The position numbers and the translations under genes are program-made. Source: Vanilla planifolia (taxonomy: Eukaryota > Streptophyta > Magnoliopsida > Asparagales > Orchidaceae). Taken from it: a stretch of DNA of 64,000 bases. The stretch covers positions 531,260-595,259 of the forward strand of contig JAIUJO010000292.1 of assembly GCA_023846275.1 (NCBI GenBank), read 5' to 3'. Position 1 is the stretch's first letter. Every line of letters starts with the position of its first letter. Positions 26,851 through 37,055 of this stretch are shown in pieces. Below the pieces are notes generated by a model. The model saw only the letters and a list, made by a program, of their open reading frames with translations. It searched no databases and was not told the DNA's origin.

Positions 26851-27626
26851 TAGAAAATAAATCAAGAAATGTATAATTAAATATTATAAAAAAAATAATT
26901 GCTCATATGCCTTCAATCAAATCTTGAAAAACATTTTCAACTCTTTTATACATTTCTTTTATTCAAAACTTAGAAAATAAAATAATAATTCTATCCTAAA
27001 ATTATCCAATCAACCTTGAAATAAAAAATAAATTAATCTTGAAATAGTATTATAGATTTGTTTTATGCATATCTAAAAAATAAAAATATAAATTATATCT
27101 ATATACAACTATTTTACTTTTATCTCATAGATGCATCAAAGTTTATCACATGTTTCAATCACACTCACCTAAGCATTTTTTCATCCAAAATATTCCAAGA
27201 ATACCGAACCCTACAATGCATGATGCAATGAAAACCTACTAGTCAATTGCTAAGAAAGATGAACAAACGCTAATTAAACACAAAACATAGGAAAAAAAGA
27301 GAAAGAAATAGTAAAAGAAGCATACATGGACATACCAGTTTTGCAAAAAAAAATTAAACCATCATAGTGCATCAATCAATTGCATAGGAAACCAACACCT
27401 TTGTATAGCTAAAAACCTTGTTCAAGTTACAACTTGAAGAAGAGGAAGAAGTAAGAAACAAAGAAGGAAAGAAAATAAGAAGAAGGAGAAGGAGAAGAAG
27501 AAGAAGAAGAAGAAGATGAAGAAGAAGAAGAACATAAAGAAGAACAAGGAGTAGGAGACAAAGAAGAAGAAAGAAAGAAAGGTGAAGAAGAAGAAGAAGA
27601 AGAAAGAAAGAAAGTAGGGAAAGAAA

Positions 27627-27731
27627 GTAAAAAAGAACAAGAAGAAGAAAAAAGAAAAAAAGTAAAAAAGAACAAGAAGAAGAAAAAAGAAAAAAAAGTA
27701 AAAAAGAACAAGAAGAAGAAAAAAGAAAAGA
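27627..27731. repeat. Three tandem ~36-base units in the GAA array
   Basis: A unit starting GTAAAAAAGAACAAGAAG recurs at 27,627, 27,662 and 27,698, a period of 35-36 bases, with near-perfect copies. The similarity suggests recent slippage or unequal exchange inside an older array. Confidence 0.9.
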
Positions 27732-29142
27732 ATAAGAAGAACAAAAGAAGAAGAAGAAGAAGAACAAGAGAATAAAGAAAGATAGAATGAAAGAAAGAAA
27801 GAAAGAAAGAAAGAAAGAAAAAGAAGTACTAGAAGAAGAAGTAGTAGTAGTAGAACATGAAAAAGAAGAAGCAGAAGAAATATTAGAAAGAAGGAAAGAA
27901 TGAAAGAAGTAGAGGAAGAAGCAGAAGCAGAATAAGTAGAAGAAAAAAGGAAGAAAGAAATAATGAATGAAAGAAACAAAGTAAGAAAGAAGAAGAAAAG
28001 GAAGATGAAGAAGAAGAAGATGACGATGATGAAGATGATGAAGAAGAAGGGAAAGAACAAAAGAAAGAAATAAATAAAAAAGCCATAAAGGAAGTAGAAG
28101 AATAAGAAGAAGAAGAAAGAAAGAAAGAAGAAGAAGAAAATGAAGAAAAAGAAGAAGGAGAAGAAGAAGAGGAAAGAATGGAAGGTGGAAAGAAGAAAAA
28201 GATGTTGAAGGGGAAAAAGAAGAAGAAGAAATAGACAAAAGAGGAAAAAAGAAAGAAAGAAAGAAATATATGGAGAAGAAGTAGTAGTTGTATTAGAAGG
28301 AGAAAAAGAAGATGAAAGAAAAATGATGAAAAAGAATAAGAAAGAGAAGAAGAAGAAAAAAGATAGAAAGAATAAATGATTGAAAGAAAGAAAGAAAGGA
28401 AGACGGAGAAGAAGAAGATTGAGAAGAAGGAGAAAGAAGAAGAAGATGAAGAAGAAGAAGAAGAAGAAGAAGAAATTGAAGAACAAGAAGAAAGTGAAGT
28501 AGAAGTAACAATAGAAGAAGAAGAAAAAGAAGAATGTGGATAAAGAAAAAAGAAATATTGATAGTAAGAAGAAGACGAAGAAGAAGAAGAAAGGGAGAAT
28601 GAAAGGGAGAAAGAAAGAAAGAAAAAGAAGAAGATGATGAAGAGGAAGAAAGAGAAGAAGAAGAAGAAAGAGAAAATGAAAGGAAGAAAGAGAGATGAAG
28701 AAGAAAGGGTAGCCAAAGAAGAAAGAAAGAATGAAAGGAAAAATAAATAAATAAAGAGAGAAAGACGAAGAAGAAGAAGAGAAAAAAGAACAGAAAGAAC
28801 TAAAAGAAGAAGAAGAAGAAGAAGAGCAAGAAGAAGAAGAAGAATAGAAGAAGAAGAGCAAGAAGAAGAAGAATAGATGATGAAGAAGGGGGAAAGTAGA
28901 AGAAGAAGAAGAAGAAGAAGAAGATTGGAAGGAAGAAAGAAAGAAAAAATCATTGAATGAAAGAGAGTAGGAGAAGTAGAATAGGAAAAATAATAAGAAG
29001 AAGAAGATGATAATGAAGAAGAAGATGAAGAAGATGAAGTGGAACAAGAAGGAGAAGGGGAGAAGAAGAAGGAAGAGAATATGAAGAAGAGGAAGGACAA
29101 GATGAAGAAGAAGTAGAAGAGAAAGAAGAAGAAGAAGAAGAA

Positions 29143-29208
29143 GATGAAGAGGAAGTATAACATCAATAAGAAGAAGATGAAGAGGAAGTATAACATCAAT
29201 AAGAAGAA
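29143..29208. repeat. Two tandem 33-base units in the GAA array
   Basis: A unit starting GATGAAGAGGAAGTATAAC occurs at 29,143 and 29,176, identical as far as I can read. A similar pair with period about 33 lies near 28,805-28,875 (GAAGAGCAAGAAG unit). Confidence 0.9.
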
Positions 29209-29524
29209 GAAGAGGAGGAGGAGGAGGAGGAGGATGAAGTAAAATAAGTAGAAGAAGTTGAAGAAGAAATGGAAGAAGAAGAAAAAGAAGAAGAAGAAGA
29301 AAAAGAAGCAGAAGGAGTAGAAGAAGAATAAGAAGGGAAATTGTCCATCCTTAGTCATGTGAAATCATGATATTCGATTAATGAATAAATTTGAGTAGCA
29401 ATGTAAGAAATGATCGATACCAATTTTATGAGGAAAGGAAATTGCATGTAATTAGTGTATTATAATGTAGTGAGCAATGTAGGAAAAGATGGATACCCAT
29501 TTTAGTAAAGAATATTTGGAGTTT

Positions 29525-30070
29525 ATAATGTAGATCAGCCAAAAACATGGAATGAGAGTATTGCATATTTATCGCTTGCATGCAATCATATTGTGTATGG
29601 ATTGATAGATAAGCACTCTTTCAAAGATTGTTTGTTAATCCCACCCCAAAGCTTGCTACACTTGAATTTCAAGGTACAAGGAATAGGAGAATTTAGAAGT
29701 GATATTCAACAAAAAGCTGAAAACTTTCTAGATACAGTACAATAAATAAATTTCAATGCCAAAATAGAACTACTCAAATCATAGAAGAAGTATAAGCGAA
29801 GACATGACCAAAATAAAGCTGAGATGTTCACAAAAGATTACCTTATTTGGCTACATATTAGGAAGGAAAGATTTAAAGTACATGGAAAGAAGATAAAAAT
29901 AATACGATATAGTCTTTTTAAGAAAATATAAGGAGTTAATGATAATACTTATCTAGTTGAGTGTCAAGGATAAATGGAGATGTTCTTAGTAGTGATATGG
30001 TTAACTTGAAGGCTTGTGAGATATTTTTGCTTGATAAAGATAAAAACACTTACCACCAATGGATGACTTT
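29525..30070 (+). pseudogene. Gypsy integrase, C-terminal part
   Basis: Plus-strand peptides match the C-terminal half of plant Ty3/Gypsy integrase. A segment near 29,545-29,650 resembles the WDxxLPxAEFAYN...PFxIVYG region. KKYKRRHDQNKAEMF lies near 29,785-29,830. LIWLHIRKERFK near 29,845-29,880 matches the family motif HLRKERFP, and NDNTYLVE near 29,937-29,962 matches the DNAYVLELP motif. Interruptions are frequent. This part is separated from the integrase core by about 2.7 kb containing the GAA array. Confidence 0.78.
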
Positions 30071-30239
30071 TTAATGAATGATGATAAGATCTTAAAATAA
30101 GATAACATCATCTACAAAGGGATCGTTATGATAAGGAACAAGGCCTAGATGTAATACCAAATTCTGAAGAAGGGAAAAATACTTACTACTACAAATTGTA
30201 TAGCTTGGAGAAAGGTTAATCATTAATCCCTCATTTTTG

Positions 30240-30935
30240 TTTCAAATAATAATGAAAAAGGAGGAGTACATCAACTGGTCAAGTTGATTCAATGGAACTA
30301 AAAAAATCCAAAACCAGAGCAAAGATGTGTGAAATATACAACTATTGCTAGTCATGTTGGAATGAACAGTTGCCTTATGTATGCTTGACTTCAAGCACCA
30401 CATGTGCTTCACTCCATGTGTATACTAACTTTTTTTATGTGCACCACATATGAATACGAGATCATGCAACCCCCACATATACATGGGCATGCTTTAGGTG
30501 GGTAGCTATGTGGGTATTATGCAAGATAAGTGATGCCTACTATGCCTTGTCTTTGCTTATGTAGTGCTAAATGGTGCATCAAATTCAAGTGTACCTTGGG
30601 CTTTGATATGTTGGTATTGATCCATAGATGCAAAAGTTTGTCAATTGTAAACTTTTAATAAAAGGACAAATGTGTATTTTGGAAATTAAAATATTATTCC
30701 TTTTGTAATAAAATATTCAAATATAAAGAAGCAAGAATGATGGAAGAAGAACTTCTTTTACTGTTAAATTTTCTTGTGGCAAAAGCTTTGATCTTCTTCT
30801 CTTTATTACTTAATTTCTCACAATTTTTTGTACTTCAAATTCAACTATTTTGGCTAGAACAAATAGGTGTACTGGTGAGAGCATAATGTGAAAAAACCTA
30901 ATAGAAAGATTAGTTGCTAATTGAATTTGTTAATA
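30240..30935 (+). other. Possible 3' LTR of the nested Gypsy element
   Basis: This stretch lies between the end of the Gypsy integrase and the point where LINE copy 3 resumes. It starts with a purine-rich AAAAAGGAGGAG, has TGTTGGAATG at about 30,355, and a T-rich end typical of U5. No matching 5' LTR was found by eye, so the call is tentative. Confidence 0.35.
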
Positions 30936-31960
30936 TAGTTATTGAAGAAATGATTCATAGTACATTATGGTTCTTTTACTAAGTATTGATGTTTTGTGAT
31001 ATTGTTAAGGAAGTTATTTTTTGTCTTGTTGAGGGAGTAGAATTTGTCACATGTTAAGTTACTTATGATACCCTTATCAACTTCTATTCCCATACTTTCC
31101 CTCGTTGATGTATTTTCATTATCCAACATTTGACTGTCTACACTAAAGACTACCAAAGTTTGGGGTTTCATATCGTTTATTACTTAGTGAATTGGAATTA
31201 TGTCTTCTTCACCATTTCTTGCATATATCTAAAACTTTTTTCCTTGTTGCAATAGTCAACTAATTATGTTTTTTGTAATAATTTAGATAATAGATTTGAA
31301 GATTTTTATTGCTTGATATTTTTCTAGAAACTATTATTGTTGTTGATCTTTCCAAGGATTCTAATATGTGAAGAAATGTCTTTAGAAAGATCAAGCTCTA
31401 TGTTGATTCGAGCCCCATAAGGCCTCGTTAAGTTAACTGTTGTAACATCAACATTTAATGGGTAGTTGACTAATGATGCAATAGAGAGCAGGGCTAACTT
31501 TTTGACAAAGTGGATTTGAAGACACTTCAATGAGGTCGACACCAAAGACCACAAAGGTTAAATTTTGAGTCAAAAATCCACGAGCCATATGAGGATTCTT
31601 ATTTGAAAGTCTACAATTTTATGAAATTTGTACATGAATAATAAATGTCATCTAAATTTAGTGAAAATCTTAGGATCATATGTATTATTTATCACAACAG
31701 ATCCAAAGTAGCCAATTTGTTTAGATTTTAACTCTTAGGAACTCAATGTTGGGCCTTGAAAACGAGAATGTTGCCAATTAAAGTGAGTTTGAAGGGTGTA
31801 GCCATTTTGGAGATATCATCATCTTTGAACATGACCTCTGGTACACACTTTGAAAAGACATTGGAATTATCTTTATTAGAGAGGTTGCAAAACTCCCTTG
31901 ATTCACCATAAAAAAAGGGCGATGACTCCAATGCATACATGAAATCTACCTAGTAAGGGA
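30935..31960 (-). mobile_element. LINE (L1-type) copy 3, right part
   Basis: Continuation of the LINE copy interrupted at about 23,150. It contains the start of the ORF2 leader and the full ORF1 region, and passes on its right into blocks B3 and A3. Confidence 0.72.
30980..31945 (-). pseudogene. LINE ORF1 relic (DUF4283 gag-like), copy 3
   Basis: Best preserved ORF1 in the window. On the minus strand, FFYGESREF at about 31,920-31,890 and DDDISKMATPFKLTLIGN at about 31,827-31,773 match the N-terminus of plant DUF4283 proteins (family: ...EEVxKLAxPFKxALVGKFS). Further on, YPLNVDVTTVNLTRP near 31,460-31,420 and GARINIELDLSKDI near 31,415-31,374 match the end of DUF4283 (family: PLxxDxxTxxxxRPxxARVCVExDLSK). 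Known relatives bind the element's RNA. Frameshifts separate the two parts; an open frame of 65 codons covers the N-terminus. The zinc knuckle expected afterwards is not visible. Confidence 0.75.
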
Positions 31961-32915
31961 GAGGAGCATACTAAAAAGAAAATAATCCTAAAATCTCATT
32001 TGAGTTGTCATCCTACTTTTGCCAAATTTGAAAAAGAGCATATTATTGAAATGTTTCTTTTCTTAGTTATTACATTGCATTTCAATGTAGATTTATCATA
32101 TGAAAGTCCTATGTTGCAACTACTTATATATAAATATATATATATATATAATCATCATTTTGTGCCTTAGTTTATTGTCAAATGTTTTATAGCCTCTCCC
32201 AGCTTTTTCTTCGATAATGAGTATAACCCAAATTAAATGCATCATGTTATCAAAACATACCTATAATTTTTGTAATATGACAACATAAAAAACACTATCA
32301 TGCTAAGAATCCAACAATTTCTCTCAATCACAAGACTAAAGCCTAAAAATTGTATCCAAAAATTAATAAACCTTTGAAACTTAGTCTAGTCCAAGGCAAC
32401 CCAATTTATCACTATCAAAGTCGAATAAAAAAAATATAATATCTATTAAGCCTAATAACAACACTATTTGATACAGCCCACATCTAATAAAATATAATTA
32501 ATGGTAAATAAGTATCAAATCTACAACTATGAAAGGTGAAATAAAGATGATGAATCATCTAACTAATGTACAAAATCTAACAATCTCTAATTTTGCTTCT
32601 CAATAGTTCTGACTCAATCTCACAAAAATATAAAGGGGTGAGCTAGGAGATTCAATAAGGATTCTTTGAACTATGCTATTAAATTGACTCGTGGTAGTCA
32701 AAAAATATGAATGAAATAATAGAATAAATCTTGTAAACTAATAGCATTATATTTTAACTACTATATTGAGATCATCATCTTCCAATAAGTTGATATCAAT
32801 TTTCTTATATTGTGATTAATTTGATGCTTACTATGACAAATTGATATAACACACTTTATTATGCAAAAAAAAAACATGACAAGACCTACACTTCTTTCAC
32901 ATCATGTAATCTAAT
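31960..32915 (-). repeat. Block B3, shortened copy of block B
   Basis: Matches the two ends of B1 and B2 but lacks the central ~2.3 kb. Compare 32,100-32,220 with 7,840-7,960, 32,280-32,350 with 8,035-8,100, and 32,580-32,915 with 8,310-8,640 and 11,280-11,575. No gene seen. A TA microsatellite lies at about 32,126-32,152. Confidence 0.65.
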
Positions 32916-35900
32916 ACTTTATGAGAAAATGTTGATCACATAAACCATCCCTTTAAGGTTCAAGGGCTCCTCCACAACCTTAAGTACTCCCCTAAAAGGC
33001 ATTTCACATTATGTAATTCCTTAATGGGCAAAATGTGGAAATATTCTCTCTTTGAACTTTTTATATAAAGGCTTCTTAGCTATTTTAAAGATCTTTACCC
33101 TTTAATCTAACACTCCTATTATAGGCTTATGCATTGATGCATAACTACACTTGGACAAAGAAGTAGGGTAACTAAAGTGTCTATCTCTTAAGTGAGTTTG
33201 GAAAATAAAAGGCCTATTATGTCTAAATGCCTTAAAATTTTCACAAAATCATAAATGAATGTTAAAAAAGTTTAAGCGCTTTTTTCATACTTATTATGTC
33301 TAAGACCATGCCTATCAATGCTAACATAGTGTCTACATGGTCTTGAATTTTACCAATAGAATAATTAAATATTTAGTTGATTACCTTTACAACAAAGTTT
33401 GGGTCACACTAGTATCACTAGTGAACTTTATGACTCTAAAGTAACCTTAGTCATCATACCCATCCTATGGCACCTCTAGAGCTTCCATGAATTCCATAGA
33501 TCACCATTTAAGGTGCCATCATATGGCTTAAGAACATAAATAAAAGCACTTTTGGTGCCCAAAAGGACCAACTGAACTTAAGGGTGACCAACATCATTAT
33601 TTTATTACTTCTTTAATAGAACCTAGCACATTCCAATGTCTAATTACAATGTGCATAAGGCTTCATTGATAGTGTATACTTAGAAGATCAAAAGGACATT
33701 CTATTATAGCTTTCTATTCTATAGATTATTTTTATTCCATTGAGCTTGATTCCAAGTCTAAGCTTATCGACATAATCAAATCCAAAGACATTAAATTATC
33801 AAGTTAACTTTACTAAGAATTGTTAATTATCCATAAACATTTACTTTAATGTCTAACTTCATCCTTAATACTTATTTTAAGGATTTAAACAAAGCTCTCC
33901 AAGGCTTCCCAACAAAGAACCAAGGGCTACACACACCTTAGAAGTTATATGAGTTCTCGTATATGTTGAGGCAATTACTACAATCACATAGCCATGAAAG
34001 GGTTCCATGCTTCCCAAGCATACCCAAGAGAAGGGACACTTGACTACAACAATTTCAAAACTTTTGGGTTGTCTTTCCACACATAAAACAATAATTTATC
34101 AATTAAGCTAAGGTTCAAACCATATTGGTTACAATTTCAAATGCACACATTTTTACCTTCGAATGTTATCAACTAAGATTGTTAGTAATTTCAAATACAA
34201 TCATAGTGATGCACATCAAATATGCAATTCAAAAATTAAATTTATAGACTAACATATCACTAAATCTCAATTTTACACATCCCCTGATTTTTTATGCCTT
34301 GAAACTCTTTGTCTATGCATGCAATAACCATGAAGTGAATGTTACACTAGATCTATATTAACAAGCATCAATTTTTTAATGAAAGAAGAAGAACTTGAGA
34401 AGGGATCTTAACTTCTAGCAATATATAGTAATAAAACAAGACTATTTTTTCTTGGTTATTCATTACATTAAATAAAATTTTCTTCTCCAATGTTTTCATA
34501 TGTTTTAACAATTGTCATGATAATCCATGCTTGTGGCATACATGCTTAGACACCCAACAAGGCAAAAGAGGTAGCATGGTTTTAATTTTTTCCACATGAT
34601 GTTGTCTAAGTTAAAGAGTGCTTTGCATCAACAATTTTTTAGTTTAAATTCATCATCTAACTATATTTATAAACAAATTAAAACATGCAACATAATTATG
34701 GAAACTACTTTGCATTCACAAGAAAAATGCTAATTTACATTTTTGACATTGTTCCATTATAAATATTACACAAGAAACGATGATAATTGACTCATTTTTT
34801 TACAAACAAATCTTCATTTGCCATGGGTAGAAGGAATTTTCTTTTTCCTAAGCAAGTTTCTTTAAGAAGAGTAACTAGCTTTTATCAAAATCAATTTTCA
34901 TGGTTTCATATGTATTTTGACAAAGTAATTCCTTTTTATATTTGCTTAGATCTTAACTAAATATATAGTATGAACTCAAATGTCATCCTATGTAGAATAA
35001 GTATACAGAGAGTTCTCCTTAGTTAAAACATTTCTTACATAAAAGCTTGAACTCTACTTTATTGTCTCTTAACTTAGTTTTCTACTCGACATCTCCTTAG
35101 TTGATTTCTCTAAATTCCCCTTTTATGGTTACTTTTTCTTAAACCATTACAAAAACATGTTAAGAGCTCACATAAACTTGGCCACACCCCTTAAACAAAG
35201 GATTTAGTTTAAGATAATCAAATTTTTGGTTGGGGGAGCCATAATTTACCCTATTTAATTAACCATCTTATAATTAGATGTTTTAGGATAGATACATCAA
35301 GCTCCTAAAATTTATAAATCTATGTAAGATATGGCTAATAAATCTTCTTCTCTTACATATATATATGTGTGTGTGTTTGTGTATGTGTGCGCACGCGTGT
35401 GCGTGTATACTCTTTTGATCATTTTGTCTATTACTATCGACTCCAATTTTTCTGGAATCCTATCCATATCTTATAATGCATTCATGGTTCGCTAAGAATA
35501 GGGATGAGAGAAAAATCAAAATTGTAAATAAAATTACAAACTTTCATGTAACTCAAGTCATGTCATTCCACCATTTTCGTATTTTTAAAAATTCACACTT
35601 CGAAATTAAAAATTCAATATTCAATATTAAACTTTCATGTATTCAAATTTTAAAATATTTAAATTCAAAATTTTAATTCACAAGGAAGCATATACCTTAA
35701 TGAACTAATTAGCAATAATATTTCTAGGACTGTGGAGGCTAACTTAAAATTTGTCAATTAAAAGTAATTAAGAGCAATAACAAATATTATCTTGCCTTTT
35801 GTTTTCATTAAAATAATTATAATGAAAATAGTTATCCAATGTCAATTAAGTGTAACAAAGATAGTTGGAATTCAAATTAATATTGATTATTACTTTTCAT

Positions 35901-36285
35901 ATAAGGAAGGCATTAGGATTTTCAAAGTTATAATGTACCTCTAAATTATTTAAAACCCCCATTTTATTACCACATTATGTATTCTTGAATACAAGATTCG
36001 TGATGTCATTCTTCTCCACTAATACTTTGATAATGTGTTTTAAAGTATCTATCAAGACTATATAAGAACAAAAGTTTAGCTAATAATATAGATAGTTTAT
36101 ATTGCATGAATTGATAAACAAATCAATATGACATTTACCAATTATTGAGAAAGATAGAAATCATACTAATTAAATCTCAATATATCAAAAGTAGAAATTG
36201 TTTTATTAAATCACATGTTAAATTAATTCATATATTAAAATAATAATAAAATAATGTGATGAAAAATATAGTTGACTAATTTTTT
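32916..36285. repeat. Block A3, dispersed repeat
   Basis: Third copy of block A, in the same order after B as A1. Matches A4 at many points: 33,400-33,540 with 50,160-50,340, 33,920-34,030 with 50,840-50,950, 35,545-35,580 with 52,525-52,560, 36,000-36,090 with 52,915-53,000, and 36,115-36,285 with 53,030-53,165. The alignment ends at 36,285 exactly where plastid-derived sequence begins. No known protein family recognised. Confidence 0.68.
35356..35410. repeat. Alternating purine-pyrimidine tract (TA/TG/CG)
   Basis: About 55 bases of nearly perfect purine-pyrimidine alternation, TA then TG then GCGCACGCG then TG, including rare CpG steps. Such tracts can adopt Z-DNA. The corresponding place in A4 (about 52,300-52,320) lacks it, so it expanded in this copy only. 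Confidence 0.85.
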
Positions 36286-36588
36286 GCACAACAAACTATT
36301 AAAGGAAGTTCAAGAAAGGGTTGTAGTGAGCAGGAGATATGGAGGTTTAGGCTTAATAGGGAATTGGTGTTGCTCATGTTTTTTAAGAGAATCTTACTTA
36401 TAAATTTGATAATATTAGAGCTCATAAAACGTATTTAGTTCTATGATAATTGGAGGAATAGAACGTAGGCTAGAGGGTGCTCAAGAATCCTTTTGATTGC
36501 TAATTCAAGAGCTTATATTTTTGCTTTGGAACTAAATCATTAATTTATATCTTAAAATAACTTCAGGATAAAAAAGATTCAAGTTTGA
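36283..36588 (+). pseudogene. rpoB: Plastid rpoB, 3' end (NUPT)
   Basis: Encodes the last ~100 residues of the beta subunit of plastid-encoded RNA polymerase, in decayed form. Visible peptides: AQQTIKGSSRKGCSEQEIW near 36,288-36,344 (family: [22 protein letters not shown]), then after frameshifts a degraded ARxxxxGTxxIGGT region, and finally SRAYIFALELNH at about 36,505-36,540 (family: LRSLALELNH) followed by a degraded C-terminus ending near 36,588. Only the C-terminal part is present; the rest of rpoB is absent because the plastid insert starts here. It has stops and frameshifts and is non-functional. Confidence 0.9.
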
Positions 36589-36627
36589 TCTAAATTAATG
36601 ATTTAATAAGAATTTTTATTTTTTTCT

Positions 36628-37055
36628 ATGATAAATTATTATGAGCATCAAGAACTTCAAAATGGACAAATTTCCCTTCAACAAGTTAGGGCTTAGGTAG
36701 ATAGAGTCCTATCTATTAAAGAGAGCTTGTGTGGTGACAAAATCATATAGTTTTCATTGTTAAACAAATAAACTAAAGAAAGATGATTATCATGTGAAAT
36801 AAATTTTTAGGCTCATAAAAAATGGGATTTGTTCTTTTGGTAATTACCAAGCAATTGGAGCTAAAACAAAAGAACAAAAATCTTGTGAAGAATGGGGGTG
36901 TACTTTGTTGGTTCTCAGTTAATAAGGTACAAAATGGGATAAATAAAACTCACATGCTTAATGACTCGTGTGTGCTATTGGAAATGTCTTTCTAGTTATA
37001 TTTTGAATTTGTAGATAAACTCTTTAGAGAATTAGAAATTCTAGTATATTGCTAA
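36628..37055 (+). pseudogene. rpoC1: Plastid rpoC1 exon 1 (NUPT)
   Basis: N-terminal part of the plastid RNA polymerase beta' subunit. The ATG at 36,628 opens a frame reading MINYYEHQELQNG, then LQQVRA, matching the family start MIDxYKHQQLRIGxVSPQQIxAW. Further pieces are FGNYQAIGAK with EQKSCEEWGC (family: CGNYRVIxDEKEDPKFCEQCGVEF) near 36,838-36,898, a stretch RYKMG(stop)IKL near 36,920-36,945, and LVYC near 37,041-37,052. Two zinc-ligand cysteines of the CEQCG motif are reduced to one (CEEWG). The ~428 bp length fits the usual exon 1 of about 430 bp, and the break point after VYC is the standard intron site. Confidence 0.9.

Larger units (their letters stand above)
27428..29337. repeat. 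GAA-rich polypurine array, ~1.9 kb
   Basis: The plus strand is almost purely A and G for about 1.9 kb: mixtures of GAA, GAAA, GGAAGAAA and GGA units with rare T and C. Sub-blocks include GAAA runs near 27,785-27,825, GGA runs near 29,213-29,235, and higher-order duplications with periods of 33-36 bases. Long frames on the minus strand here are only Phe/Ser/Leu low-complexity translation and are not genes. Such polypurine/polypyrimidine DNA is known to be able to form triplex (H-DNA) structures. Confidence 0.95.
23160..30935 (+). mobile_element. Ty3/Gypsy LTR retrotransposon nested in LINE copy 3
   Basis: A plus-strand element about 7.8 kb long, including a 1.9 kb GAA-rich array. The order is gag with a zinc knuckle, then RT and RNase H, then integrase, which is Ty3/Gypsy order. 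It separates two halves of one LINE copy. LTRs are not certain: 30,355-30,890 has the look of a 3' LTR (a purine-rich AAAAAGGAGGAG stretch at 30,251-30,262 lies just inside), but I could not match a full 5' LTR after 23,160. Stops are frequent, so it is dead. Confidence 0.75.

Noticed and set aside
27372..29358. Several long minus-strand open frames, up to 541 codons, in the GAA array
   Set aside because: They are the Phe/Ser/Leu-only translation of a polypyrimidine repeat. All three minus frames are open because stop codons need purines, so this is composition and not coding.
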